Made by a program: the position numbers and the translations under genes. The notes under the pieces are model-generated. The model was not told where the DNA came from. It searched no databases and was given only the letters and a program-made list of their open reading frames with translations. DNA of 64,000 nucleotides, taken from Gautieria morchelliformis. Its lineage: Eukaryota; Basidiomycota; Agaricomycetes; Gomphales; Gomphaceae. The stretch covers positions 248,001 to 312,000 of the forward strand of contig WHVA01000060.1 of assembly GCA_015179125.1 (NCBI GenBank), in the 5' to 3' direction. Below, piece after piece: positions 23,001 through 34,231 of this stretch; positions within the stretch are counted from its first letter, which is position 1, and each line of letters begins with the position of its first letter.

Positions 23001-24193
23001 TTCCTTGCACATGTCTGGAAGTTGCATGGGCTCCCGAAGCAAGTTGTTTCCGACCGAGGTCCGCAGTTTGTCGCGGAACTGACTCGGGAGCTCTACCGCC
23101 TGCTCGGCATAAAGCTGGCTACCACCACAGCGTACCATCCGCAGGGCGACGGACAGACGGAACGGGTCAATCAGGAGTTAGAGCAATATCTCCGCCTCTT
23201 TGTCAATGAGAGGCAGGATGACTGGGATGAGTTACTTCCGCTGGCGGAATTCCAATACAACAACCATGTCCATTCCGCCACGCAACAGACTCCCTTCATG
23301 CTTGACTCCGGACGACACCCGCGGATGGGCTTCGAACCACGCCAGGCTGACTCCCGACTCGAGACGGTCAATGAGTTCCGAGACCGCATGGACTCCACCC
23401 TTTCGGAAGCCAAGTCGGCCCTTGCGAAGGCCAAGGATGACATGGCAAGGTACTACAACCGACGCCGGGTTCCTGCCCCAGAGTACCAGTTGGAGACAAG
23501 GTGTACCTAGATGCAAGTGACATCCGCACCACACGCCCTTCGCAGAAGCTTGCCCACCGCTACCTTGGGCCCTTCACAGTGACGCGGAGGGTTGGACGGA
23601 ATGCATACCGCCTCCGACTTCCGATGTCCATGTCCCGCCTCCACCCCGTCTTCAACGTGGTGAAGTTACTCCCTATGCTTGAGGACCCAATTCCACGTCG
23701 GAAGGCTCATCCGCCACCTCCGCCAGAAATTGTAGATGGGGAAGAGCACTACGTGGTAGAACGGATCCTGGACAGCCGGTTTGTGCGAGGACGACTCCAA
23801 TTCCTCGTGAAATGGGAAGGGTATGGGTACGAGGAGAATTCTTGGGTCCCGGAGCAAGATGTTTCCGCTCCTGACAAACTCCGGGAGTTCTACAGGACAC
23901 ATCCAGGTGCCCCTCGCCGAATCCGCTCGCTGGCATTTCAATCCCTTGTGTCCCGCGCTTCGAGGACGCAGCACGCTAGAGGGGGGGTGATGTCAGGGGA
24001 CACCCTGTTTTCCATTTCCAGTTCCGACTCCATTTCCGACTCCGCTTCCGGTTCCGATTCCATCTCCGCATCCGCTTCCAGGAACGATTCCGCTTCTGGG
24101 AGAACTTCCACCAGTTCCGTTCGCCTTGCCAGTTCCACTCCAATTTCCGACTTCCGCCCCGGAACAGTGTCGGAAATCAAGCGACTCGCATAA
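20070..24193 (+). pseudogene. Ty3-B pol: protease, RT, RNase H, integrase, chromodomain; one frameshift
   Basis: The main frame spans 20070-23510. It has a retropepsin-like site VDCGATGQF near residue 93, then a Ser-Asp repeat coded by TTCCGA units (about 20790-20820). YLDD lies at residues 492-495, followed by RNase H and an integrase with HHCC finger and DDE core. Near 23485-23500 one base is missing. The C-terminal GPY-like region and chromodomain (YVVERILDSRF... near 23750-23880) therefore continue in the frame 23501-24193, which runs on into the 3' LTR. The catalytic residues look intact, unlike in Ty3-A. Confidence 0.85.
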
Positions 24194-24452
24194 TAGGTGG
24201 CATCAAGGGTCGATCAAGGGTCAGGGGGATGCAGGGTTGATGGCGGGTGCCAAGCGTTGTCCCTGGCTGCGCAGCGTAGTATAATACGGGCTCGCTGACA
24301 TTGGGGGTCCTTAGACTTTTCTCTTTGGATTTCCCCTTGTCAGGTGAGAACCCCCTCTCTTGTATGCTCTGTTCATTTATACATACTTTGGATTTCCCCT
24401 TGTCAGTTGTGTGGTAGTGTGACCTCCACGACTAGCCAGGGTTGCCCTTACA
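23991..24452 (+). repeat. Ty3-B 3' LTR
   Basis: 462 bp, nearly identical to the 5' LTR except for the missing 18 bp unit. It abuts the middle of Ty3-C pol coding sequence directly. Confidence 0.9.
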
Positions 24453-27400
24453 CTTGTCCCTAAACCATACCAGGAGATCAAGGATGTGTTTTCTAAGGAG
24501 TCATTTGACCAACTGCCTCCTCGAAAGCCCTGGGACCATGCAATTGAGCTCACTCCAGGTGCACAACCCTTCAGCACAAAGGTTTACCCAATGTCACCGG
24601 TTGAGCAAAGGGAACTGGATAACTTCCTTGAGGAGAACCTGAAGAGCCATCGTATCCGTCCCTCCAAGTCACCTATGGCATCTCCAGTCTTCTTTGTGAA
24701 GAAAAAGGACGGCAGTCTTAGATTTGTGCAAGACTACTGGAAGCTCAATGATATAACAATCAAGAATGCCTATCCTTTGCCCCTTGTTCCAGACATCATG
24801 AATAAGATTGCTGCTGGAAGGGCTAAATACTTCACAAAGCTTGACATTCGCTGGGGATATAATAATGTACGCATAAAAGAGGGAGATGAGTGGAAGGCAG
24901 CCTTTCGGACAAATAGGGGCCTGTATGAACCTCTAGTCATGTTCTTTGGACTCACGAACAGCCCAGCAACCTTCCAGATGATGATGAATGACATCTTCAA
25001 GAGTCTCATCGATGAAGGGGTTGTGGTGGTGTTCATGGACGACATTCTCATCTTCACAGAGTCGCTTGAAGAACATCGTAGGATTGTACGACGTGTCCTT
25101 GAAATCCTCCGGGCCAACAACCTGTACCTCAAACCTGAAAAATGCCTATTTGAGCAACTAGAGGTGGAGTATCTCGGCCTCATCCTCTCTCAAGGACAGG
25201 TTGCCATGGACCCAGTCAAGGTTGCAGGGGTGCAGGACTGGCCAATACCACGTAACATCACTGAAGTCAAATCATTCCTTGGTTTCATCAACTTCTACCG
25301 TAGATTTGTGGAAGACTTCTCACACATTGCAAAGCCCCTCAACCAGTTGACAAAACAGGATGCCCAATGGTCTTGGGATCCAAATGGCCCAGAGCAAGCG
25401 TCCTTTGACAAGCTCAAACTCCTCATCACCTCAACACCGATCCTTGTCCTCCCTGATCAAGACAAACATTTCCGTCTTGAAACAGATGCCTCAGCCTATG
25501 CCACAGGAGCAGTACTGTCCCAGCTATGTGATGATGGCAAATGGCGGCCTGTGGGGTTTGTCTCCAAAAGCCTCAATGATGCTGAACGCAACTATGCCAT
25601 CCATGACAAGGAGCTTCTTTCTGTGATTCGGGGATTAGAGGAATGGCGCCACATCTTAGAGGGAACGAAGCACAAGATTGAGATTCTCAATGACCATCAG
25701 AATCTCACCTACTTCCGCACTGCACAAAACCTGAACCGTCGTCAAGCACGCTGGTCACTCTACCTCTCTCGCTTTGATTTTGAGCTGATCCATCGTCCTG
25801 GTCGTCATTCAGCCAAGCCTGATGCACTCTCACGACGCGTGGATCATAAGCGGGGGGAGGAAGACAACCAAAATCAAGTCTTACTTACCCCTGACTTGTT
25901 CCACATCAAGGCGAATCCTCCAGAGGCTGGTGCGCAGTTAGTCCCAGGTGAAGGTGATGCTTTCCTCAATCGAGTAAGGAACTGTGTAGACCGGGATGAA
26001 AAGGTTGTCAAGGCTCTCAAAGAACTGGGCTCCTCTGGCAATTTACGAGGGGAAGAGTGGTCTGAACAGGATGGGCTTGTCCTCTATCACAACAAAGTGT
26101 ATGTGCCACTTGATGCAAAACTACGACATGACATAGTGAAAGCGCACCATGACATGCCTCTCACCGGTCACCCTGGTCGTTGGAGAACCACTGAACTAGT
26201 TGCTCGGAGTTACTGGTGGCCTGGGATGGGACGTTACATTGCAAAATACGTGAAGGCCTGTGACCTGTGCAACCGGACAAAAACCTTCCCTGCTTCTCCC
26301 ATTGGCAAGCTTCTACCAAACCGTATCCCAGACCGTAGATGGCAGGTTATGTCTGTTGACTTGATTGTAGAACTGCCTACCAGTCATGGCTATGATGCTC
26401 TCCTTGTTGTTGTCGATCGCCTCTCAAAGCGTGCACATGTCATTCCCACCACTTCAGATGTAACTTCAGTGGGAGTTGCCCGACTCTTCCGTGATCATGT
26501 TTGGAAACTTCATGGGCTCCCTGAAGAAATCATCAGTGATCGAGGCACACAGTTCATCTCCCAGTTCATGCGTGAACTGAACAAACTTCTGGTGTCAAAG
26601 TCGCCGCCTCTACTGCTTATCACCCCCAAACTGATGGACAGACTGAAAGGGTTAATCAGGAGATTGAGCAATACCTTCGACTATTCATCAACCAGCGTCA
26701 GGATGATTGGTTTGAATGGATATCCTTGGCCGAGTTTGCCTATAACAACCGAATCCATGCCTCAACCCAGACTACACCCTTCATGTTGGACAGTGGCCAA
26801 CATCCAAGGCTGGGACTGGAACCAGTCCGGGAAACTCGACTCGAGGCCCTGGATGAGTTCACAACGCGGATGGAAGCGGCCACGAGAGAAGCTCGTTCAG
26901 CCCTGTCCAAGGCAGCAGAGGACATGGCACGCTTCTATGACGTGCACCATAAAGCAGCCCCAGTTTATAAGCTTGGTGACAAGGTCTGGCTCAATGCACA
27001 AAACATCACAACCACTCGCCCAATGAAGAAGCTAGACCACAAGTGGCTAGGTCCCTACACGGTTAATAAGGTGGTCTCACGAAATGCCTATGGTCTAAAT
27101 CTTCCTGCATCCTTTGGTCGCACACATCCAGTGTTCTCTGTCGTCCTGCTTCGGCCATATGAAGATGACCCAATTCTTGAACGTCATGCCCCTCCACCAC
27201 CCCCCCCTGTCATACGGGATGGAGCCGAAGAATATGAAGTTGAAAGGATTCTAGACAGCAGGATGTTCTGTGGAAGGTTGGAGTATCTCGTGCGCTGGAA
27301 GGGCTATGGAGCTGCCGATGATCTCTGGCTACCAGCAAAAGATGTCTCTGGGGCAAAGCGACTCATTAAGGAATTTCATCGGCAGAACCCAGAGGCACCT

Positions 27401-27544
27401 CAGCGTATCTCAGCAGCCACATACATGTCCCTCCCTTTCCAGAGATTTCAGAACTTCACAGAACCTTCCAGGCAAACTCTCTTCGACTGGACAGCAGGCA
27501 GGGCTTCTACTCATAATGTCAAGGGTCCAGGACCCCAAAGATAA
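24453..27544 (+). pseudogene. Ty3-C pol fragment: RT, RNase H, integrase, chromodomain; frameshifted
   Basis: The first frame is open from 24453 to 27026, although only the part to about 26590 is real coding. It carries RT with FMDD (near 25034-25045), RNase H and the first part of the integrase including HHCC and both Asp residues. One base is lost near 26590-26600. The catalytic-Glu region (GQTERVNQ) and the C-terminal chromodomain (YEVERILDSRM, near 27235) follow in the other frame, to a TAA at 27542-27544. Two conserved positions also differ from relatives: Trp for Arg after DY in the RT and Asn for Thr in the RNase H (LNDHQ). Confidence 0.8.
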
Positions 27545-27649
27545 GCGATATCAGCCTCCGCCTAACCAATTCATTCCGATAAGCTATATATCCCCTTTCC
27601 ACCTGTGACGCTCGCTTCCACTGCATCGACCCCACCACATCCATCAACC

Positions 27650-28246
27650 ATGTCCTCGCCCGCTATTGAGCTTGTTGCCCTCCCCAGCTTCACCCAAAAC
27701 CTCTCCGACCTGCCAAACATGTCACGTGTCGATCCCACCCTCCTGCACTTCTCCGGCTTCTCGTCATCCAGAGCAGCCAGTGAAGCCAAGCTACAAAGGA
27801 TGCTTGACTACCGTGATCTCGACGTCGCATGGTCTTCAAAGTGGTCCGTCAGCTCTGAGGACCTCACACCAGCGAAGAGTCAGGCGCCCACTCGCCCTGC
27901 ACTCGCATTCCTCAGACCCCGACACAGACGAGAGAACACGTACTACATCGGCGACCCTGTCTTCCTCAACGATGGAACCCCCCCGTGTGGAACCCCCTAC
28001 ACTTTCGAAGGCTGGGTGGGGCGACGTTTCCGTAACATGGCAGGAGAGCGAATACGTCGAGCAAGGTTCCGAGGGCCGCACTTGCCCATGGACCCCAATC
28101 CCCCTGAGCTCATCATTGACCTGCGTTACCAGGAAGGGAAGGGTCAGGAGAGATGGTGGTCCCGCCTGTGGCATACTTGGAAACGATGTCTCGGTGGATG
28201 TTGGGGGCTAGGTGGCAGCTGTGCTTGTCGGGACGACAAGCATTGA
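27650..28246 (+). CDS. Extra ORF between Ty3-C pol and 3' LTR
   Basis: Open from ATG 27650 (possible upstream ATG 27605) to TGA 28244-28246, about 198 residues. The N-terminus is Ser/Pro-rich. The middle has a YYIGDPVFLNDG segment and an Arg-rich stretch. The C-terminus is Trp/Gly/Cys-rich. There is no signal peptide and no convincing transmembrane helix, so it does not look like a classical envelope gene. It lies 105 bp after pol and 11 bp before the LTR, where most Ty3 elements have only a purine tract. I do not recognise the product. It may be an element accessory protein or captured host coding sequence. Confidence 0.5.
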   Translation: MSSPAIELVALPSFTQNLSDLPNMSRVDPTLLHFSGFSSSRAASEAKLQRMLDYRDLDVAWSSKWSVSSEDLTPAKSQAPTRPALAFLRPRHRRENTYYIGDPVFLNDGTPPCGTPYTFEGWVGRRFRNMAGERIRRARFRGPHLPMDPNPPELIIDLRYQEGKGQERWWSRLWHTWKRCLGGCWGLGGSCACRDDKH

Positions 28247-28257
28247 GAGGGGGGTGA

Positions 28258-28557
28258 TGTCAGGGTTCACGTGTTTCCTTCCATAAGTTTCTATTTCCTT
28301 CCACGAGTTTCCGTCACCTTCCGTCACATGTCACTTTCTGTCACATGTCACATTCTGTCACATGTCACTTTCCGTCACTTTCTGTAACCTTCTACAAGTT
28401 TCCATCTCCCCTATTATGTAAGCCTTGCCAGCGCTATAAGACTGTAGCCCTTGTGGTGGCGTTTCCTCAGCTTGATCTCTGAGGATACCCACTACACAGG
28501 CAAGTCCCCATGTATCTATCGTTGGTAGAGTTATAAACTGAGGATACCCACTACACA
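28258..28557 (+). repeat. Ty3-C 3' LTR
   Basis: Begins TGTCAGGGTTCACG after the purine tract and ends CCACTACACA. It contains three to four tandem CACATGTCACWTTCTGT-type units (about 28315-28385) and two copies of GAGGATACCCACTACACA near the end. It abuts the 3' end of the hAT transposase gene. Confidence 0.75.
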
Positions 28558-30764
28558 GTTGGTCATTGTCCTAGTATCGGCTCTTATCTCCTTGAGTATC
28601 TTTGGTTGTGGCTTCGTCATTAGTGTTGCCCTCACACCACCATTCCACAAGCCCCATGTTCTCTGGTAACCGCTTGGTGGATTGGACATATGACCGGAAG
28701 GCATCAAGCCAGGGCTGATCCTCGGCATCGAACCCTTGCGACTGGCTGGAGCCCAACCCAGGGTCATCTGGGTTTTCATCCTCATCGCCGCTCAGTGCTT
28801 CCAGGAGCATATACACATGACGCTTCCGACTGGCACTTGCGGTGGTCAACCGGACACTTTGCAAACAGTCCCACCGCTCTTTGAACTACAAGATGTTAGA
28901 AGATTAATATTTATATGTATATATGTTATGACTTACAAGGTCTTGGACCGTTTGCATGACTTGAGCGGTCAAATCCATACCCCAGTGTTTCTCAAAGTAT
29001 GCCATTTTGTACTCTGGATGGATAACTGCCATAGATATAAGTATTTTGACATGATGCCATTTAATATGAGTGGATACATACCCATGCCCATGATGTATGC
29101 ATCTGAATCCTCAGTCTAATTATAGTACTTGGCGATCTTGTCAATGCCGGCTGCAAGGGGCTTCTGGAAAGCGTCGTACCCTGTGTTATAAATGAGGCGC
29201 TTGGACCAGGCTGTGTGGAGTCCCTCAAGTGCCAGGAGTGCAAGGTATAATGTAGGGTATTGCTCAGCTGAGAACTCATGCTGAGCTGCATATGCAAACT
29301 AAGGAGACTGTGAGTTAACAAAACAAAACATTTATGCATAAGACTTAAACGTAACAGCTGGAGGAAAGCCTTCACAGACTCCCATTCAGCGGCAGTTGGT
29401 GCGAGGCTGAGAAGGTTGGTCGATTTTGTGCGATCTTTCTCTTCCTGGGCGAGTTCAAGTACAAAACGATTGACATGCTGTCGGATCAAAACATGTCAGT
29501 GTAGTCGTGAACAGTGATGAAAGAGATACAGTACTTGTTTGTTATGGTATGCTTGATCAAGCATAACATATGTTGATGACCAACAAACAACCATGTCGAG
29601 GAGCAGCGTAGTTGGCCGCTTGACATCATTGCATACCTGCAAGGCTCTGTACATCTCTTTGCGCTTTGCCGATGATCGCTCCTTGATGCAAATAGCACAG
29701 ATGAGACCTACAGGGTCACACACCCAAGTATCAGTCTCTGGTAGGTGGTTGTCAGGTTCCTTGGGGTCATAGTGTGGTGTTTTTGAATGTGCATTGAGCA
29801 TGGCTTGTGTGGCCAAGTTGATCACATGCGCAAGGCATCGAATGCACCGTTCCTTTGGATTGAAGGGTCCTTTCGTATGTTCTTTGATTTGGATGGCAAG
29901 TTCAGCCATCATGGTCGTGTTATTTGTGGCATTATTGCACGTTACCCAGCCAAGCTATTCATTGTTGTCAGTCAAGGTGTCACAGACTGAGACACACTCA
30001 CTTTGTGTGCAATCCCAACAAGTTCCAGTACCTTGAACATGGCCTGACCCAGTCGAGTTCCCGAGTGGGAATTGTTCATTTGAACAAATCCCACCAACAC
30101 ATTTTGCAGCGTGTGGAGCCCCTCAATTTCCTCAATCCAATGCATGGTGACTGCGAAGTAGCCATCCGTGTTACTGGCTTGCCATGCATCACAAGTTGCA
30201 GATACTAAGCCTTTCACTGATGTACCCTGATATAGACTATTCAGTACTGTGTGTATGTGGCTTGTAAATGATAGACTCACGGCAAATCGTTTTTTGAGAT
30301 CACGAAGGTGGGATTGGAACAGATCGATGATCTCCATCCATGTCGGCCTGGCTCCAGGGAGCTTGACACCTTCCTTGGCACATGAGGCCATTTCGATCAT
30401 AGCCTTGAAATGGGGATGCTCGAACGCCGAGATAGGCTTGGCTCCAAGGTGAGCATAATAGCTGTTATCAAAGCCATGATCTCACCTGATCTGTTGATAT
30501 TAACCACTGCACAGCCAGACGTCTAAAAGTATCATGTGAGTAAGTCACCATCAGTACCTTGGGTTGTTTCGGTGCGGGACCAAAGTGATCGGTCACAAGC
30601 TGGTTTTTAGATTTTGCTTCCTTGATTGCACTTGGAAGCTTGCTGACAAAACCTGTTTTTTTTCACACCATATGTTGTATTGAGCCTGTGCCAAGAAGAT
30701 CAGACTGAGCTACAATTCATTATGAAGGCTTACCTGGTGCGAGGCTTGCATGTGCCGGCGAAGT

Positions 30765-32493
30765 TGTCATGACGCGTTTATTTTCCATACTCAGGTGTTC
30801 TGTCCTCCCATTCTCCACTCTACCTCCGAGTTCGCTCCGATCGCCCTTGCCGTGTTCGGCGATCGATCTTCGCTATTCGCACCATTCACCATAGCCACGC
30901 CATCAAAGCATGATTGACATCTTTGGACCGACTTTGTGGTTCATCACTGGTCCTATCACCTCCTTTGCTCAACCGTCTGTCGATGTTGTTGTCAGGGGAC
31001 ACCCTGTTTTCCAGTTCCAGTTCCGACACCACACCCAGTTCCGACTCCATTTCCGACTCCGCTTCCGGTTCCGATCCCATCTCCGCCTCCACTTTCGGAA
31101 ATGATTCCGCTTCTAGGAGAACTTCCACCAGTTCTGTTTGCCTTGCCAGTTCCACTCCAATTTCCGAGTTCCACTCTCGGAACAGTGTCGGAAATCAAGC
31201 GACTCACGTAATAGGTGGCATCAAGGGTCGATAAAGGGTCAGGGAGATGCAGGGTTGATGGCGGGTGCCAAGTGTTGTCCCTGGCTGCGCAGCGTAATAT
31301 AATATGGGCTCACTGACATTGGGGGTCCTTAGACTTTTCTCTTTGGATTTCCCCTTGTCAGGTGAGAATCCCCCCTCTTGTATACTCTGTCCATTTATAC
31401 AGACTTTGGATTTCCCCTTGTCAGTTGTGTGGTAGTGTGATCTCCACAACTAGCCAGGGTTGCCCTTACAGTTGTTCCTATGATTGGATTGTCATGACCT
31501 GCCTATTTCCCTTACCCCGCTGCCTCTATGTTCCCCCTCGTCACTCCCTAGCATCTTCGCCAGAGTTCGCCTCACCCTTCGACCATGCATCCTCTACATC
31601 CACACTATTCGCTGATCGCCCCATTCTCCGAACCGCTATTCACTGCTCGCACATTTTGAGCAGGCACGCCATCAAATATGATCGATACCATTTACCCGGC
31701 ATGATGGTTCATCACTAGCCCCATCATCTTCTCAATCCAACCCCTTTGGGTGTTCATATGGCCAAAATGTGTTCGCGGGATGTCCCGTCTGTAGGTCCTG
31801 TGGGATCAACCCGGTAGACGAAGAGTCCGTGCAGGATAGCATGCATGCAGGTCCCAAGACATGGTTTCGTACATAAGTGCCTTCGCCACCTTTACCCTCT
31901 GTCGTTTCATGTTCGCACTCTTCCCTCACTCTATTGTATGTTTATTTCATCTATTTTGTATCATGACTGCGCACCCCTATCCCACCCTGACTCACGACGG
32001 CCTCTTTCCTATTTGCTAATACCTTACGAGCATTCGATATAAGTAGTTTACATTCGCATGTATATTCCCCAGTCTTGTGCAAACTCGACCTCGCTGTGAT
32101 CATCATCTTGAGCCTTCTCCTGGAGATTTCTATCTTCGACCAGAAGAGGACTGCATCACTGGTGAGTTCTCATACTTCATCTTTGTTACCTTAGCCTTCC
32201 AACTATTTTCTGTGCTGTCGGCGAAGGGCTCCGAAGGAGCACCTTTGCCGGCGAAGGGATTGTCGCTACTTAGACAGCCCTTCCGTGACGCCTTTCACGT
32301 TACATCGTCAAGTGCCACGGGCTATTTCGCTACGACTGTAGATAGGGCGAGCTCCGTTCGGGCAACCCTCTTATCTTGTGAACATTTATTGGTTCACCTA
32401 TTCGCCGAATGGCATACTTATTCGCACAAGTTATTTGGGCATTCGCTGTGTTCACTAATACACGATATTAATGCCTAAAAACCAATCTTGACA
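30765..32493 (+). mobile_element. Solo LTR-X with 5 bp target duplication, containing a nested solo LTR
   Basis: Starts TGTCATGACGCG at 30765, ends ATCTTGACA at 32493, and is flanked by GAAGT at 30760-30764 and 32494-32498. Minus the nested insertion it is about 1243 bp. It has TG...CA ends and no coding region, as expected for a solo LTR. Deleting it with one GAAGT rejoins the hAT BED finger in frame. Related copies lie at 930-1655 and, inverted, at 1957-10939. Confidence 0.85.
30990..31470 (+). mobile_element. Solo Ty3-B LTR with GTTGT target duplication
   Basis: 481 bp, TGTCAGGGG...CCCTTACA, flanked by GTTGT at 30985-30989 and 31471-31475. It resembles the 5' LTR of Ty3-B, including the 18 bp unit absent from that element's 3' LTR. 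Small differences (about 3%) mean it is not a copy of either LTR of the element at 18-24 kb. Confidence 0.9.
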
Positions 32494-33192
32494 GAAGTGT
32501 ACTTGCTTCAAATACATAAGTTATTTTTTGTCGGTCATTTTTCCTACAAATAATATAGTCCTCATTTGCCTGCCATGGAGGAGACCTGACCCACCAGCAC
32601 AATTTGCAGTCAATAATTTTTTTACCTTCCTCAACATGTAGATTATCGAAAAAATAATGTGTATCCAAAGTACGATCTTTGGACTTGATCGCTGTGTCAG
32701 GTAAGCCATCTACCCCATCTAGATCCTTGAGCCAGCCATCAGGGTGAGCCGGAGCTCCCTGGACTATCTTATCTTGTATGGCTGAAGTCCCCGGTGTAGC
32801 CTTGCTTTGAATACCTGAATCTTAGATCAATAGATAGACAATATTCTATGCAAAGATATGACTCACCAGTAATGCCACCAGATTCCTTATTCATAACCAT
32901 TTCAGTACTACTGAAATCAGTAGGCTTGGCAATGGTCCTTGCATTTGGCTCAATCACCAGGGCAGGCTCAACGATAGTCTTTTTGTTTTTTTTTATTTTT
33001 ATGTTTGTCAGTAGTTTCTACCACCTTAGTCACGACCTTGGCATGCTTGCGTTGACTGAGAACATTGGCCACATTATCCGGATCCTTCAGCGCGGTGCTT
33101 GGCTTTAGTGTTCAGCCCGAACGGGCACTCTTGATAGGGAGCAGCTGAACCTCGTCCTCATTGCTGGGGTCCTGGATACGGGGCAAGGGCAT

Positions 33193-33422
33193 GGCAGTAA
33201 GCAGCAGACAGAATTTTTTTTCAAACTCAACCAATAGAGTACAGGATATACTCAAATTAGCTACCTGAGTGCCACTTGCCACCTGAACAGTGCATACTGG
33301 GTAAGCGCCCATGAGCCGCGGCTTCAGGGCTCGGCTCGGGCTCTCAAAACTCAAGCCGGGCCCTAGATCCCAGCCTCAGGACGGCTTAGGCCGCGGCTGA
33401 AGCCGGGCTTTGCAGAACACTA
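33193..33422. other. hAT element 5' end region
   Basis: Upstream of the hAT start is a GC-rich stretch with inverted runs (AGCCGCGGCTTCAG at about 33314 and its near-inverse at 33390). It ends at TGCAGAACACT near 33419, where repeat R begins. Its minus-strand reading, AGTGTTCTGCAAAGCCCGGC, has the look of a hAT terminal repeat. The opposite terminus was lost. Confidence 0.4.
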
Positions 33423-33775
33423 ATTATAAACGATGCATCGAGTTGTGGCAGCGAAATCGACGAAGAACTTGCAATCGCCTCTGTACCTACGCACGGCGGT
33501 GGCCATAGCGGGCTGTCTCGTGCAGGTAAGCATGCTCGATCGCGTACTATGTATGTGCCTGGCAGATATGACGCGCTTGGGAACCGGGCTTATGGCGCGG
33601 ATCGCTGACGTGTCTGACCCTCGCTGGCATCGGCGACCTATTCTTCACCTGCAGCTCGAACACGAGCCGAAATTTCACGGTTGGATATCGGTTAGGGCAC
33701 GGTAAGCAGCTCGACGAGATACTGGGGAGCCTGGCGCAGGTTCAGGAAGGTCGCAAGTGCAGCATCTACGAATCA
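33423..33775. repeat. Dispersed repeat R, copy 1
   Basis: This sequence recurs downstream of each GAA1 3' end: 37005-37440, about 53145-53460 and 63850-64000. Shared blocks include CGCCTCTGTACCTACGCACG and AATTTCACGGTTGGATATCG. Here it truncates the USP48-like gene. No coding function was recognised. Confidence 0.7.
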
Positions 33776-34231
33776 TAAAAATAAGACTACATCAATAATG
33801 ATACATCGGTCGAACAGACCTTGGGATTCCAACTTGTCCTGTCCCAAATAGTTAAGACAATGAGGGTGTTCCTTGCATCGCTTCCTGTTACAGATAGATT
33901 GTTCCTCGTCGCTCGAGATAATGATAATGTCGTCTTCATCTTCCCCAGCCACCGGTTTAATTCCACTTTGTACCACATCCACCCTGCACTCCTTGTCGTC
34001 CAAGACGTCTGACCCTATGTACTTATTTTTGCATATAGGCTTCCCAGAATTCTCCTGGAAACCGCATGCCGCAAAGAGATGTTCATCAGTTATCAAGGAT
34101 GGATCAGAGATCCTTGACACCCAGCCCCACTGTGAGTAATGTTCAGCGCCAGCAAGTTTATCACGTCTAAGACGCTCTCCAGTAGGAAGACCTTTGCCGG
34201 GGGGCCGTTTCCGGGTTGCACCTACAACCAT
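33773..34231 (-). pseudogene. N-terminal fragment of a USP48-like ubiquitin hydrolase
   Basis: From an ATG at 34231 the frame runs about 150 residues. It shows a basic N-terminus (RKRPPGKGLPTGERLRRDK), an acidic Ser/Glu/Asp stretch and a cysteine motif CKEHPHCLNYLGQ. That arrangement resembles the N-terminus of fungal USP48-type deubiquitinases just before the catalytic domain. The catalytic Cys box and everything after it are missing, because repeat R begins at about 33775. The gene was therefore cut by the repeat or a rearrangement. It starts 145 bp from GAA1 and reads away from it. The assignment rests on motif memory and is moderate. Confidence 0.5.

Larger units (their letters stand above)
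18232..24452 (+). mobile_element. Ty3-B: Ty3/Gypsy chromodomain retrotransposon with two LTRs
   Basis: LTRs at 18232-18711 and 23991-24452 start TGTCAGGGG and end CCCTTACA. Gag, protease, reverse transcriptase, RNase H, integrase and chromodomain lie between. A purine tract (AGAGGGGGGGTGA, ending at 23990) precedes the 3' LTR. The 5 bp flanks differ (CCAAC and CTTGT), so no target duplication is seen. The interior carries one nonsense codon and at least three frame breaks, so it is not autonomous. Confidence 0.9.
24453..28557 (+). mobile_element. Ty3-C: 5'-truncated Ty3/Gypsy retrotransposon
   Basis: Begins abruptly in the linker before the reverse transcriptase at the junction with the Ty3-B LTR. 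Gag and protease are absent. It continues through integrase and chromodomain to an extra ORF, a purine tract (GAGAGGGGGGTGA, ending 28257) and a 300 bp LTR. Its pol resembles Ty3-B pol in order and motifs but is a separate family with its own LTR. Confidence 0.85.
28571..33192 (-). pseudogene. hAT-family transposase gene, split by a solo LTR and C-terminally truncated
   Basis: Read right to left, a probable ATG at 33192 leads into a Lys-rich segment with an in-frame TGA near 33115 and a frame slip in an A-run near 32985. A BED zinc finger has its CKLC half at about 32610-32625 and its RRHMQASH half at 30735-30760. The two halves are separated by the solo LTR-X. The catalytic region follows with SATCDAWQASNTDGYF (near 30210-30160), RCLAHVINLATQ (about 29855-29820) and WSSTYVML (about 29585-29560). 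An in-frame TAG lies at 29116-29118, in the conserved YYN-TEDSDAYIM block. The C-terminal hAT dimerisation domain is lost at the Ty3-C LTR. The enzyme would cut and paste hAT DNA. This copy is dead. Confidence 0.85.

Noticed and set aside
18227-24457. A 5 bp target duplication for Ty3-B
   Set aside because: The flanks read CCAAC and CTTGT, which do not match in either orientation.
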